Shown piece after piece: positions 28,152 through 37,400 of a stretch of 64,000 bases of DNA. The notes beneath the pieces are model-generated. The model was not told where the DNA came from and ran no database searches. It worked only from the letters and a program-made list of their open reading frames with translations. Each line of letters begins with the position of its first letter. Positions within the stretch are counted from its first letter, which is position 1. The translations under genes were made by a program, and so were the position numbers. Origin of the DNA: Bacteroidaceae bacterium (lineage in GTDB: Bacteria > Bacteroidota > Bacteroidia > Bacteroidales > Bacteroidaceae); contig JAFSKK010000020.1 in assembly GCA_017448965.1 (NCBI GenBank), positions 1-64,000 of the forward strand, given 5' to 3'.

Positions 28152-29453
28152 TTACTCCAGCCATTTTGTCAGTCTTTCGATGATTTCCTTTTTCATGTCA
28201 TCGGGCATGTTGTAGATGCGTGCCTTGTGACTTCCATTGGGTTGTACATATACACGCATGTTCTTTTTCTTTTTGCAGTTGAGCCATGTGCAGACACCGC
28301 TGGCACTCCAAGGGTCAATCTCACCATATATAAAGATATGTGTGGGGTCTTCTTCTTTCAGGAACTTCACCGTGCGTTTGTAGAGGGTTGGATCAAAGTC
28401 GTAATGGCGCAAACTGTCGGGCAGCATGATTTGTTTCAGATATCCCTTCGTGCTTTTCAGCGAAGTCCATTTCTTAATGGGCTTGAGCGAATAGCCGTAA
28501 TAACCCAACTCTTTGATGGCTTGTACATCAAAAGGCGTGTATTTATTAGGATATGCGAAGTAATCTGGGCTTGCGACATCCACCAAAGTCTTAAACCAGA
28601 CCTCGTTGTCTGCTTTCAGCGATGGAACGGTGCTGTAAACAGGCTCACCCCATTGCCACAAGGCAAATGGATACTCCAACACACAATAGTCGTAGATGTC
28701 TTCTTCAGGCAGATAAAATTGGTAACCATGCTCAGCGTTGTACTTGCGGAACATTGGCATCAGTTCCGCCTTTCGCTTCATCAACTCCTGCATGCCCGCA
28801 ACGATAATTTTGCGTTTCTCCTTGGTGCCGACCTTCTTTGCCAGAAACTTCTCATGCCGACCGTCCTCGATGGAGCGGTTCAGCGGAGCCACATAGCTGA
28901 CACTCACATCCACATCGTCGGGGTAAGTGGCACGGTAGAACATCGTTGTCTGTCCACCCTTGCTGATGCCGGTGCTAATCCACTTTCCTGTGAAGAGTTT
29001 GCCCATCACTTGGCGTACATGGTGATAATCCGCTAAAGAGTTATCGACAGTCATGTAATCCCAATTAGTCGGTTGTGGTACGCTCTCGGCAAAGTAGCGA
29101 TACTCACACAGCACCACGTTGGCATCGAACAGCGCACTCAGTTCCTCCTCGTATTCAGGATACAATCCATACTCGGCAAAGTACCCCTCGGTGACAATCA
29201 CGGTAGGCTTGTCAAGACCTCTCATTCCCACGATGACACGCTCTCCGAATGTGCCTTTTGAAGAAGTTTTCCAATCAACCTGCTGCTCCATCTTCAACAC
29301 ATACTTTTCCTTAAAACGCGTTGTTTCCAATGGCTTCACCTGACTAACGCACTCCAAGGCACAGAGTTGTTTCATGAACTGGGTGGAATCTGTTTGTGCC
29401 GACATCCCCATAGACGTCAGCACACACACAAGTGAAAAGGTCAATTTTTTCAT
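28152..29453 (-). CDS. S37-family (PS-10-type) peptidase, exported
   Basis: 433 aa with a signal peptide (residues 1-20, ending GMSAQ). The alpha/beta-hydrolase fold is indicated by TGISKGGQTTMF (nucleophile Ser), by IYGEIDPWSASG (acidic residue) and by NGSHKARIYNMP (His), the order of a Ser-Asp-His triad. The family cleaves short peptides from the N-terminus (tripeptidyl aminopeptidase type). Location is periplasm or outside. It is 11 bp downstream of proS on the same strand and ends 88 bp before clpC. A role in peptide nutrition is likely; specificity is unknown. Confidence 0.8.
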   Translation of the reverse strand: MKKLTFSLVCVLTSMGMSAQTDSTQFMKQLCALECVSQVKPLETTRFKEKYVLKMEQQVDWKTSSKGTFGERVIVGMRGLDKPTVIVTEGYFAEYGLYPEYEEELSALFDANVVLCEYRYFAESVPQPTNWDYMTVDNSLADYHHVRQVMGKLFTGKWISTGISKGGQTTMFYRATYPDDVDVSVSYVAPLNRSIEDGRHEKFLAKKVGTKEKRKIIVAGMQELMKRKAELMPMFRKYNAEHGYQFYLPEEDIYDYCVLEYPFALWQWGEPVYSTVPSLKADNEVWFKTLVDVASPDYFAYPNKYTPFDVQAIKELGYYGYSLKPIKKWTSLKSTKGYLKQIMLPDSLRHYDFDPTLYKRTVKFLKEEDPTHIFIYGEIDPWSASGVCTWLNCKKKKNMRVYVQPNGSHKARIYNMPDDMKKEIIERLTKWLE

Positions 29454-29464
29454 TGCTTCTTCTT

Positions 29465-30943
29465 TTAATAAGCTCTTGCAATCAGCACACGTGCTTTGGC
29501 AGGCTTTCCGCTCACCATGTCAACTCCTTCTGTCTGTTCGAACATGAATGGCACACAACGGATGGTTGCTTGTGTCTCTTCCTTGATTTGTGCCTCGGTT
29601 TCTTCGGTGCCGTCCCAATGGCAGAGGAAGAAGCCGCCATCCTTGATGCGCTCCTTGAACTCATCGTAGTTGTCGCACTCGTAGATATGTGCATCGCGAT
29701 AGGTGAGTGCCTTCTGGTAGATATTCTGCTGGATGTTGTCGAGCAGATTCTTGATGTAGTCTTCAATGCCTTCGATGGCTACATTTTCTTTCTCCAAAGT
29801 GTCACGACGCATCACTTCCACAAGACCCTTTTCCAAATCACGGGCACCCAGCACGAGGCGTACAGGAATACCCTTCAACTCGTAATCGGCGAACTTGAAG
29901 CCTGGACGCTTGTTGTCGGCATTGTCATACTTCACGCTGATGCCCATTGCTTTCAGGTTCTTCACGATGACCTCAGCCTTCTCATCGAGCATAGCCATCT
30001 GGTCGCCCTTGCCAATTGGGATGATGACCACCTGCAGCGGAGCCAAAGCAGGAGGAAGCACCAGACCGTTGTCGTCGGAGTGGGTCATGATGAGGGCACC
30101 CATCAGTCGGGTGGAAACACCCCATGAAGTGGCCCATGCATATTCTGTCTGGTTGTCCTTGTTGAGGAACTGCACATCGAACGCCTTACCGAAGTTCTGG
30201 CCAAGGAAGTGGCTGGTACCGCTCTGCAGTGCCTTGCCATCCTGCATCATGGCTTCAATCGTGTAGGTGTCGAGGGCACCTGCAAAACGCTCGGTTTCGC
30301 TCTTCACACCCTGAATGACGGGGACAGCCATATATTCTTCAGCAAACTTGGCATACACCTTCAGCATCTGCTTGGCGCGTTCTTCCGCCTCTTCGCGAGT
30401 GGCATGTGCCGTATGACCCTCTTGCCAAAGAAACTCCGAAGTACGAAGGAACAGACGGGTGCGCATTTCCCAACGCATCACGTTACACCATTGATTGCAC
30501 AGGATAGGTAGATCGCGATATGACTTAATCCAGTTCTTATAGGTGTTCCAGATGATGGTCTCAGAAGTGGGACGGATGATAAGTTCCTCTTCCAACTTTG
30601 CAGCAGGATCCACCACCACGCCGTCATGTGTCTCGTTCGTCTTCAAGCGATAGTGCGTCACCACAGCGCACTCCTTGGCGAATCCTTCTACGTGTTCGGC
30701 CTCCTTGCTCAAGAAACTCTTCGGAATGAGCAATGGGAAATAGGCGTTCTGCACACCTGTCTCCTTAAACATATCGTCGAGCACACGCTGCATCTTCTCC
30801 CAGATGGCATATCCGTAAGGACGAATCACCATACATCCTCTCACGTCGGCCTGTTCTGCCAATTCAGCCTTCACCACCAGTTCGTTATACCACTTTGAAT
30901 AATCTTCCGACCTCTTCGTGAGGTCTTTCAGTTCTGTTGCCAT
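29465..30943 (-). CDS. proS: Prolyl-tRNA synthetase (archaeal/eukaryal-like type)
   Basis: 492 aa, class II. The shorter type without the bacterial editing insertion: it opens [35 protein letters not shown], has motif 2 [21 protein letters not shown], and ends with ProRS-specific C-terminal domain ([10 protein letters not shown]). This form is common in Bacteroidetes. First gene of a pair with the S37-family peptidase (11 bp gap). Confidence 0.94.
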   Translation of the reverse strand: MATELKDLTKRSEDYSKWYNELVVKAELAEQADVRGCMVIRPYGYAIWEKMQRVLDDMFKETGVQNAYFPLLIPKSFLSKEAEHVEGFAKECAVVTHYRLKTNETHDGVVVDPAAKLEEELIIRPTSETIIWNTYKNWIKSYRDLPILCNQWCNVMRWEMRTRLFLRTSEFLWQEGHTAHATREEAEERAKQMLKVYAKFAEEYMAVPVIQGVKSETERFAGALDTYTIEAMMQDGKALQSGTSHFLGQNFGKAFDVQFLNKDNQTEYAWATSWGVSTRLMGALIMTHSDDNGLVLPPALAPLQVVIIPIGKGDQMAMLDEKAEVIVKNLKAMGISVKYDNADNKRPGFKFADYELKGIPVRLVLGARDLEKGLVEVMRRDTLEKENVAIEGIEDYIKNLLDNIQQNIYQKALTYRDAHIYECDNYDEFKERIKDGGFFLCHWDGTEETEAQIKEETQATIRCVPFMFEQTEGVDMVSGKPAKARVLIARAY

Positions 30944-30978
30944 ATTTAGTCTTTTGTTTGTTTATTGTTACGAAGGTG

Positions 30979-30986
30979 CAAAATTA
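30979..30986 (-). promoter_or_regulatory. Promoter -7 element of proS
   Basis: TAATTTTG on the minus strand, 35 bp upstream of the proS ATG. Confidence 0.6.
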
Positions 30987-31138
30987 CGGAAAAAACTCGA
31001 AACAATACCCTTGTTTGATAATTATTGTGTGCTTTTCCTTTTTTTTCATGGTTTTAAAGGGCGAATTTTCACATGCCAAGAATAGACATCTTTTTATTTT
31101 AGGAAAATAGACATGAATCCGACGACAAGACACAAAGA

Positions 31139-31177
31139 AACCCTCGACAACCTGTTTTTGAGGTTTCGTCGAGGGTT
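31139..31177 (-). terminator. Terminator of the large glycoside hydrolase gene
   Basis: AACCCTCGAC (31139-31148) pairs with GTCGAGGGTT (31168-31177), extended by an inner AACCT / AGGTT pairing with a two-base bulge. On the minus strand it is followed by TTCTTTG. It lies 19 bp past the stop. Confidence 0.75.
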
Positions 31178-31196
31178 CCTTGTATATAATCGTTTC

Positions 31197-34016
31197 TTAC
31201 TTCATGATCTTGAAGGTTGAGCCATCGGAGTACTTGACAATGTTGATGCCCTTGCGGAGTGAAGGGATTTTGATGCCTTCGAGCGTGTAGATGGCCGTGA
31301 TGCGTTTGTTGGCAGCCTTCGTGATCTTTATGCCTGTAGAAATATCACTGAGGTCTTTCGACATGACATCGGTGTCGTCCATTGCCTCCTTAATCTTTTC
31401 TTGGGTGAGGGGGTAGTTGTAAAAACGGAGGTCGTCGATGTAGCCCTTGAAGTTGGGGTCGCCTGCGAACATACTTCTGCCGATGTAGTTAAGCGAGGGA
31501 GCCACTTGCGTGGGCAGAATGGTGAATTCTTTGCTTCCCACTGGTTCGCCATCGATGTACAGGGTCACTTGTTCGGTGGCTGCATCTCCCTCGCCTTCCT
31601 TGTGGAACTTGAGAGCGATGTGCTTCCAAATGTTGGTTCTCAGCATTGACGTGGAGAGAGTCTGCTCATCGCCATTGTTCTTCATGACGAAACGCATCTC
31701 GCTGCCGTTGCTTGGAGTGAGGAAGAAGTATTCGTTGGTGCCGTTGCCGAAGTCGAAAATGCGCTGCCATGCGTTGCCGCCGCTCCATCTCACCCACATC
31801 ATGATAGTCATATCGTCACGATTGGTGAGTGAATGCGACACTTTCATAAATGTTGCCTGAGCTGATAGATTAAGTGACTGCTCTCCGGATTTTGACAGAC
31901 TTTTGGAGTATGTTTGGTTTCCATTTACTGCCATACCGATTTGGTTCACGGAATTGTCATCAAGGTTTCCTTCAAATTGGTATTGTGCGATGAGGGCATC
32001 GTCATCGATGGTGTAGGAAGTTGACACCTCAGAGGCTGTTCCTCGTGTTCCGTTGTATGCCACTGGCACAATCTTGTAGTCGTATGCTCCAGGAAGAATG
32101 GTGTTGTCGATGTATGAACCACCCGCAACGGACCGCGCAATGGTGTTGTAGTCGTTCTGTCCTGCTTCGGAACGGAGGATGTTGTAAGTGACAGCCTCGT
32201 TCTCAAGGGGAGTCCAAGTGAGGTGGATGCTTGAGTTGTAGCCGATGGCTTTGACAGTGTTGTCTGCCCAGACTGGAGCGACATTGCTGCAGAGGGCATC
32301 GAGCGGCATGAAACGCCACATATACATCTGTCTTGTTGCCTTGTTTGTGGACGGGGTAGGGCATTCGCTGAGCGTTACGGATGCGGAGGAACTCTTGCTA
32401 CTGCACTTGAGAGCCTTGTTGCTGGCAGCGCTGATGATGTACCAGCAGCCTTCGCCTGCATACTTGAGATACCACTTCTCCTCAAGGTAGCGCTTGCCAT
32501 CGTGTGTGTAAACTATGGTGGTGGCACCGTTGTTGAGGTTGAGGTTCAGAAGGTTGAGGTAACGGTTGTCATTATTGTTGAGTTTGAACGACCAGTAGGA
32601 AATATCGCCATCGGCATCAGTCTTTGACACGGGTTTCACCACCCATTGCTGGTTGGTGGCATTGGCTTTTCTTGCGTTTGTTCTGACGGTTGCAGCGTTT
32701 TGCGGGGTTGTTTCAGACGTGGAAAGGAGACCTTTGCCGTAGTAACTCATAATCTGGTATGTACCGTCGATGAAGGCTTGTGGCACGTCTTCACCATAGG
32801 TGATATCAATCAGTCGCTCTGCGCTGATCTGCCCATTCTGATAGCCAGTTCCTCCAGGCATGTTGACAACGTATTCGCGGGTGGGTCCGAAACCGTTAAA
32901 ATACACATCTTTGTTTTTAGAAACCAAACTATAGTTAGCATTGTTTGCCTGACGCTCAGAACTTCCAAAGAAAGCGTGAACTTCGTTGTATTTATCATTT
33001 CTGTAAATGGCACCAGATGTCCAAGTTTTTTCGTCTTGGCCATATCCGAGCCTTACGCCTTCATTGGAGTCCTTGCAGAACTGACCTCTTGCACGACCGT
33101 CGAATCCCCACCAGATTCCAGTTGTCATTCCGTATTCTGCGCCAACGATGGCTTCTCCCACATTGTGGAGTTCGTCGTTGGTGGCCAACTTACCATCTTG
33201 TACGACTGTGGTGAAGAAGTTTGCATAATTGGCCATACTTCCTGCCAACTGGTGTGTGTTGCCTTCGTCCAGATAATCTTTGAGTGCGTCATACCACGGA
33301 AGTGCACGGTCACAATTGAGGGTGTTGCCTCCACACACGCGGATGTTTTCGAAGAAAGGATCCTCCTTGATGAGTTTTGCAATAGCATAGAAATCCTTCA
33401 TGCCATTTTCCTCTTTGCCATAGTACTGGTGCCAATCGGTGTAATCAGATTCGTTAAATGGCGATACGCTGATGACGGTAAGTCCCTGTGCTTGGCAGTA
33501 CTGCACAGTGGCCTTGATAAGCTTGTACCACTCCTCTGGCTTGCCTGCATAGTTGTCCCTACCTGTGAAGTCCTCTTTTTTGCCGCATACACCTTTGTTG
33601 TCGACCTCCAGAAATAGAACCTCATGGTCGCAGTTGAGATTGATTTGCTTTGTGCCAGTGGTTTTAATCATGTCAATGCGTTGCTTAAGCCTTGCCTTCT
33701 GACGTGAAGAAAGGGTGTATGTACCGTCACCATTGTCTGTCACAAGGTCGATAGGCTGGAAACTGACACGTCCCGTCTTGAGATATTCCTTGCCGATGTG
33801 AACAATACCTCGGTTTACATTGAAATCCCAGTCCCATGCTGTGTCCATGCCCCATGTGATATGGAAGGGGGTTCCTTCAGCTGTGACATCAAAGGGGATG
33901 GCGCAGTTTGAGACTTTGTAGGCGTTGAGATAGTCTGTTCCTGTTTGTGCGTTTGCGTTGCATAGCATGACTTGCGATACAGACAGAACTGCGAGTGTCC
34001 TGAGAATGTTGTTCAT
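31197..34016 (-). CDS. Large secreted glycoside hydrolase with lectin, Fn3 and LamG-like domains
   Basis: 939 aa from ATG 34016; the open frame reaches 34112 but that part overlaps the promoter. Signal peptide ends at CNANAQ. The first 450 residues look like a TIM-barrel glycosidase of clan GH-A: acid/base candidate in ISVSPFNESDY (Asn-Glu) and nucleophile candidate in IVGAEYGMTTGIWWG. I cannot give the GH family. Then a ricin-type lectin fold (about 455-590; ATNQQWVVKPV, KRYLEEKWYLK), an Fn3 domain (about 595-685; IHLTWTPLENEAVTYNILRSE) and a LamG/concanavalin-like domain (about 690-870; MTIMMWVRWSGG, NYIGRSMFAGD). The C-terminal 45 residues (ITAIYTLEGIKIPSLRKGINIVKY) form a Prevotella-type export tail. 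Isolated gene, no SusC/SusD partner. Confidence 0.75.
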   Translation of the reverse strand: MNNILRTLAVLSVSQVMLCNANAQTGTDYLNAYKVSNCAIPFDVTAEGTPFHITWGMDTAWDWDFNVNRGIVHIGKEYLKTGRVSFQPIDLVTDNGDGTYTLSSRQKARLKQRIDMIKTTGTKQINLNCDHEVLFLEVDNKGVCGKKEDFTGRDNYAGKPEEWYKLIKATVQYCQAQGLTVISVSPFNESDYTDWHQYYGKEENGMKDFYAIAKLIKEDPFFENIRVCGGNTLNCDRALPWYDALKDYLDEGNTHQLAGSMANYANFFTTVVQDGKLATNDELHNVGEAIVGAEYGMTTGIWWGFDGRARGQFCKDSNEGVRLGYGQDEKTWTSGAIYRNDKYNEVHAFFGSSERQANNANYSLVSKNKDVYFNGFGPTREYVVNMPGGTGYQNGQISAERLIDITYGEDVPQAFIDGTYQIMSYYGKGLLSTSETTPQNAATVRTNARKANATNQQWVVKPVSKTDADGDISYWSFKLNNNDNRYLNLLNLNLNNGATTIVYTHDGKRYLEEKWYLKYAGEGCWYIISAASNKALKCSSKSSSASVTLSECPTPSTNKATRQMYMWRFMPLDALCSNVAPVWADNTVKAIGYNSSIHLTWTPLENEAVTYNILRSEAGQNDYNTIARSVAGGSYIDNTILPGAYDYKIVPVAYNGTRGTASEVSTSYTIDDDALIAQYQFEGNLDDNSVNQIGMAVNGNQTYSKSLSKSGEQSLNLSAQATFMKVSHSLTNRDDMTIMMWVRWSGGNAWQRIFDFGNGTNEYFFLTPSNGSEMRFVMKNNGDEQTLSTSMLRTNIWKHIALKFHKEGEGDAATEQVTLYIDGEPVGSKEFTILPTQVAPSLNYIGRSMFAGDPNFKGYIDDLRFYNYPLTQEKIKEAMDDTDVMSKDLSDISTGIKITKAANKRITAIYTLEGIKIPSLRKGINIVKYSDGSTFKIMK

Positions 34017-34081
34017 ATGAATCACTTTATTTAAAGTTGTTAGTTTTATTTTTGCATGAATAGTTGTTAGTGTAATCGTGG

Positions 34082-34113
34082 CAAATATACTCATTTTTGA
34101 GAAATAATACAAA
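34082..34113 (-). promoter_or_regulatory. Promoter of the large glycoside hydrolase gene
   Basis: On the minus strand TTTG (34110-34113), 20-nt spacer, TATATTTG (34082-34089); the ATG is 65 bp downstream of the -7 element. Excellent fit to the Bacteroidetes consensus. Confidence 0.75.
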
Positions 34114-34340
34114 AGTTTGTGTGTAAAAGCATTCCAGATGGCATATTTGATAAAAAAAGGTCACAAAAAAGGCCGTTTTGTCATATTCATGTTGTGAAGA
34201 AGGCTTTTGTAGGGAAGTCAGCAATGAGGTGGTTTGTAGGTCTGTCACAAGGGTGGAATGAAGGAATGGAACAAGGCAAAAAGGAGAATGAAAAGGGCGA
34301 AAAGGGTACAATTTTCCATTTTGTTTCTCACAAACGTGCA

Positions 34341-34367
34341 TTGTGTCAATAAATCTTCTTACATTTG
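34341..34367 (+). promoter_or_regulatory. Promoter of mtgA
   Basis: TACATTTG at 34360-34367 with TTG at 34341-34343. The ATG at 34435 is 67 bp downstream; the open frame upstream of it (from 34258) overlaps the promoter. Confidence 0.6.
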
Positions 34368-34434
34368 CATACAAAAATATTTTTTTAAGAATAATCTGTT
34401 GATAAAAGCGCAGGTGGCACACTGGAATAAAAGC

Positions 34435-35166
34435 ATGGGCAAACTGTTTTCGTGGATTGGCAACTTCCTGAAGTGGACGCTGATCACGTTGGTTGCGGGG
34501 AGCATCCTTCTTGTTCTGCTTTATCGTTTTGTGCCCGTTTATTCGTCACCATTGATGTTCATCAGAGTGTATGAACAGATTTCCCGTGGGGAGAAAATAC
34601 GTTTGCATCACCAATGGGTGCCGCTCGAAGAGATGTCGCCCGATCTTCCTTTGGCTGTCATGTCGTGCGAAGACCAGAGGTTCCTCATCCACAACGGTTT
34701 TGACTGGGATGCCATTCAAAAGGTGTTGGAAGAGCGTGAGGAGGGCAAACGTTTTCGAGGTGGTAGCACCATCAGTCAACAGACAGCCAAGAACGTTTTT
34801 CTGTTCCCCACAGCCGCCACAGGCAAATTGGCTTGGGCACGCAAGGGGGTGGAGGCCTATTTCACGGTGCTCATCGAATTTATGTGGGACAAACAGCGCA
34901 TCATGGAGGTGTATCTCAACACCATTGAGATGGGCGATGGCATCTATGGCGCACAGGCTGTGGCACAGGAGCATTTTGGCCGAGATGCCAAAAACCTGAC
35001 ACGCAACCAATGTGCCATGATTGCCGTCACACTGCCTAATCCCATCAAGATGAACTCTGCTAACCCCACCAAGTATATGTATCGCCGTCAATCGTGGTGC
35101 ATCAGGCAGATGAAGCATTTAGGCCATTTTCCCACGCGCGATGAGACAGAAAAAGAAAAGGATTAA
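34435..35166 (+). CDS. mtgA: Monofunctional peptidoglycan glycosyltransferase
   Basis: 243 aa from ATG 34435. A single N-terminal membrane helix (about 14-33, LITLVAGSILLVLLYRFVPVY) anchors a GT51 domain that polymerises lipid II into glycan strands. All family motifs are seen: AVMSCEDQRFLIHNGFDW (catalytic Glu), GGSTISQQTAKNVF, KQRIMEVYLNTIEMG and YGAQAVAQEHFG. No transpeptidase domain, so it is monofunctional. It is 67 bp upstream of the ECF sigma gene on the same strand; cotranscription is possible. Confidence 0.94.
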   Translation: MGKLFSWIGNFLKWTLITLVAGSILLVLLYRFVPVYSSPLMFIRVYEQISRGEKIRLHHQWVPLEEMSPDLPLAVMSCEDQRFLIHNGFDWDAIQKVLEEREEGKRFRGGSTISQQTAKNVFLFPTAATGKLAWARKGVEAYFTVLIEFMWDKQRIMEVYLNTIEMGDGIYGAQAVAQEHFGRDAKNLTRNQCAMIAVTLPNPIKMNSANPTKYMYRRQSWCIRQMKHLGHFPTRDETEKEKD

Positions 35167-35233
35167 TTTTTTTTGACTTTTTCATTTGACTTTTCTTCCG
35201 CTCAGTCGTATACAGGTCAAAGAAACTCAAACA

Positions 35234-35794
35234 ATGATTCAGATAGAAGAGGACATAGTGCTCAGGTGCCAGCGAGGCGAGAAGGAAGCTTTTCGCAACG
35301 TGGTGCAGACGTATCAGCGGATGGTTTTCTCTTTGGCTCTGAAACTGTTATGCGACGAAGAGGAAGCGAAGGATATGGTGCAGGAGACCTTCATCCGTGT
35401 ATGGAAAAACATGGGAGAGTATGACTTGCAGAAGAGTTTCTCCACATGGATTTACACCATCGCCACACGTCTCTGTCTGGACAGGTTGAAGAACATGAAG
35501 CACACCGTTCCCATGCCTGAAGACGAAAAAGTGCTTCGACGTTTCGCCTCCGATACAGACACACACCGGACGTTAGAAAATAGGGAATGGGTGTCGATTG
35601 TGAGAATGTTGGCCGAAGGGCTGGGGGAGAAGCAGCGGATGATGTTCACGCTCTGTCAACTGGAGGGGCTTTCATCATCGGAAGTGGAAGAGATAACAAG
35701 CCTGGATGCCCAACAGGTGAAGAGCAACTTGTATGTGGCTCGGCAAACAATTCGTGAACGATTAAAACAATTAGGATATGGCACCGATAGATGA
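35234..35794 (+). CDS. ECF-type RNA polymerase sigma factor
   Basis: 186 aa from ATG 35234; a TTG at 35186 would add 16 residues but lacks support. Region 2 is at about 15-85 (YQRMVFSLALKLLCDEEEAKDMVQETFIRVWKN and STWIYTIATRLCLDRL), region 4 at about 130-180 (TLCQLEGLSSSEVEEITSLDAQQVKSNLYVARQTIRERL). No region 3, as expected for the ECF group. It overlaps the next gene by 17 bp, and that gene encodes a probable membrane anti-sigma factor. Target promoters unknown; the ECF, anti-sigma and lipoprotein genes are probably one operon. Confidence 0.92.
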   Translation: MIQIEEDIVLRCQRGEKEAFRNVVQTYQRMVFSLALKLLCDEEEAKDMVQETFIRVWKNMGEYDLQKSFSTWIYTIATRLCLDRLKNMKHTVPMPEDEKVLRRFASDTDTHRTLENREWVSIVRMLAEGLGEKQRMMFTLCQLEGLSSSEVEEITSLDAQQVKSNLYVARQTIRERLKQLGYGTDR

Positions 35795-36152
35795 ATTATT
35801 CAACAGGCTTCAGGGGCAGATGCCAACACTGGAACCCCCCGATGAAATGGTGGACAGCATCATGGAAAGCCTTCCCGACAGAGAGGAGCATCTTCCTCAG
35901 AAGGCATCGAAGCAACAGGCCGTCCTCGTGGCTCTGCGCACCATCACTTCTGTGGCAGCCATGCTGCTAATAGGGCTTTTCATCTATGTGAACCAACCCG
36001 TGAAGACAGAGGCACAAAATGCCTATGCTTATACAACCGACTTCCCTCATAGTAGCACGCTCGAGAATATGTACACACGCCACTTGCAGGCAAGTCAATC
36101 CAAAACAATCAGTTACACTCAAATCAAAAGAATGCTCTATGCGAAAAATTAG
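35778..36152 (+). CDS. Small membrane protein, probable anti-sigma factor
   Basis: 124 aa. An acidic N-terminal part (residues 1-50, PIDELFNRLQGQMPTLEPPDEMVDSIMESLPD) faces the cytoplasm, one transmembrane helix at about 57-71 (VAAMLLIGLFIYV), and a short outside tail. This size and topology, the 17-bp overlap with the ECF sigma gene, and the 14-bp overlap with the next gene point to an anti-sigma factor; no sequence motif proves it. The N-terminal segment lacks a recognisable zinc-binding anti-sigma (ZAS) motif (HxxxCxxC). Confidence 0.6.
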   Translation: MAPIDELFNRLQGQMPTLEPPDEMVDSIMESLPDREEHLPQKASKQQAVLVALRTITSVAAMLLIGLFIYVNQPVKTEAQNAYAYTTDFPHSSTLENMYTRHLQASQSKTISYTQIKRMLYAKN

Positions 36153-37230
36153 CTTATATCTGATGTTCTTGACATCAGCTGTGTTCGTCGCTTCTTGCGA
36201 CAAACCGAATGTGCAGTTGCACACCATCATTCACGAAGACGGCCGTTGTGAGCGCGAAGTCTCCTACCACACCGTCATGTCGAAAGAAATGCGCGATTCC
36301 CTCTGGGGGGGAAACAATGTAGCTTGGGCACAGCCTTTGCCAGAATGTTTAAACACGGATGCCTTCATGAGCACACACACCGATGTGGATGGCGACACGG
36401 TGACCACCACGTTCTCCATCAGTTTCAACTCTGTGGAGGAGATGTGCCAACAGACACCTCTGAACCTGAACGGCAGTCGTATCCAATCTAAGGCATCGCT
36501 CGAGAAACGCTTCCGCTGGTTCTACACGGAATATGCCTTCACGGAGACTTTCATCTCAGTGACAGACACTTTCAAACTCCCAGTCACCGACTATGCAGAC
36601 AAGGATGTCGTTAGTTTTTGGTTCACAGGACAGCCCAACCTCACGCAAGGACTCAGCGGAGCAGAGGCAAGCGAAAAACTGAAGAAGATGGAACCGCTGG
36701 TGGATAAGTGGTTGACGGAGAACTTATATCAGACGGCGTTTGAATACATGGTGGAGAACTACGATTCCATCCCAAATCCACCCATCAGCAAGGAACTCTT
36801 TGTGTCACTTCACGACTCTCTGGCAAGTTATATGTTCAGCAAAGGTCTCGTCCAGTTGGACACTGAGCCACAGGATGTTTACAAAGAGTTTTTTCACTCT
36901 GACGCCTATGCTAAATTCTTTGATGACACAACCCCTCTCGGAGCAGGACTCTCCAGCAGACTCGCCACTCAACTTGACATCTTCTGGTTCGATGTTCCTT
37001 ACTCTCTCACGATGCCAGGAACGGTAATCAACCCTGGTGCTGGCATCATCAAGGAGGGTGCCATCTATTACCCACTCACGGGTGAACGCCTCATCCCTGG
37101 CGACTACACCATCACCGCCACCTCACGCGTCACCCACATCTGGGCATACGTCGTCACCATCCTCATCATCCTCCTTGCCATCGGCAGTTTCATCTACAAG
37201 GGAAGAACCAATAGGGGCAAAACAAGGTAG
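36139..37230 (+). CDS. Lipoprotein with C-terminal membrane helix, third gene of the ECF operon
   Basis: 363 aa from ATG 36139. The signal peptide ends in a lipobox (TSAVFVASCDKPN), so a Cys-anchored lipoprotein. It also has a C-terminal hydrophobic helix (about 333-352, WAYVVTILIILLAIGSFIY) followed by GRTNRGKTR, an odd combination because both ends would then be membrane-bound. The middle is a mixed alpha/beta domain that I do not recognise. It starts inside the preceding gene (14-bp overlap), implying coupled translation. The downstream hairpin repeat at 37250-37325 may end transcription. Confidence 0.7.
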   Translation: MRKISLYLMFLTSAVFVASCDKPNVQLHTIIHEDGRCEREVSYHTVMSKEMRDSLWGGNNVAWAQPLPECLNTDAFMSTHTDVDGDTVTTTFSISFNSVEEMCQQTPLNLNGSRIQSKASLEKRFRWFYTEYAFTETFISVTDTFKLPVTDYADKDVVSFWFTGQPNLTQGLSGAEASEKLKKMEPLVDKWLTENLYQTAFEYMVENYDSIPNPPISKELFVSLHDSLASYMFSKGLVQLDTEPQDVYKEFFHSDAYAKFFDDTTPLGAGLSSRLATQLDIFWFDVPYSLTMPGTVINPGAGIIKEGAIYYPLTGERLIPGDYTITATSRVTHIWAYVVTILIILLAIGSFIYKGRTNRGKTR

Positions 37231-37249
37231 CACAAAGGGTATCCCTCCT

Positions 37250-37325
37250 TCCACATCCTCCACGAGCCTCCTTCCACAAAGCTCACGAGCCTAACGTCGT
37301 TACCCTCGTGAGCTTTGTGAGTGTG
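37250..37325 (-). repeat. 76-bp dispersed hairpin repeat, copy 2 (inverted)
   Basis: Reverse complement of the element at 20905-20980 (8 differences in 76). In this copy CACAAAGCTCACGAG (37275-37289) pairs perfectly with CTCGTGAGCTTTGTG (37305-37319), a 15-bp stem whose 15-nt loop contains an inner TAACG/CGTTA pairing. No T-tract follows. It lies 20 bp past the lipoprotein stop. Confidence 0.8.
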
Positions 37326-37400
37326 TTCCCTAAGGAAATATGAATGGTAAAGGGAGGGAAAATTTACTTATTCTTGTAAAGTGATATGCATTGGCTTCAC

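Larger units (their letters stand above)
34017..34434. other. 418-bp divergent intergenic region
   Basis: Holds the promoter of the glycoside hydrolase gene (34082-34113, minus) and that of mtgA (34341-34367, plus). Between them is AT-rich and purine-rich sequence with no gene that can be supported; short frames on both strands there look random. Confidence 0.6.

Noticed and set aside
34027-34422. 131-codon open frame across the divergent promoter region
   Set aside because: Covers both promoters, AT-rich composition and no support.
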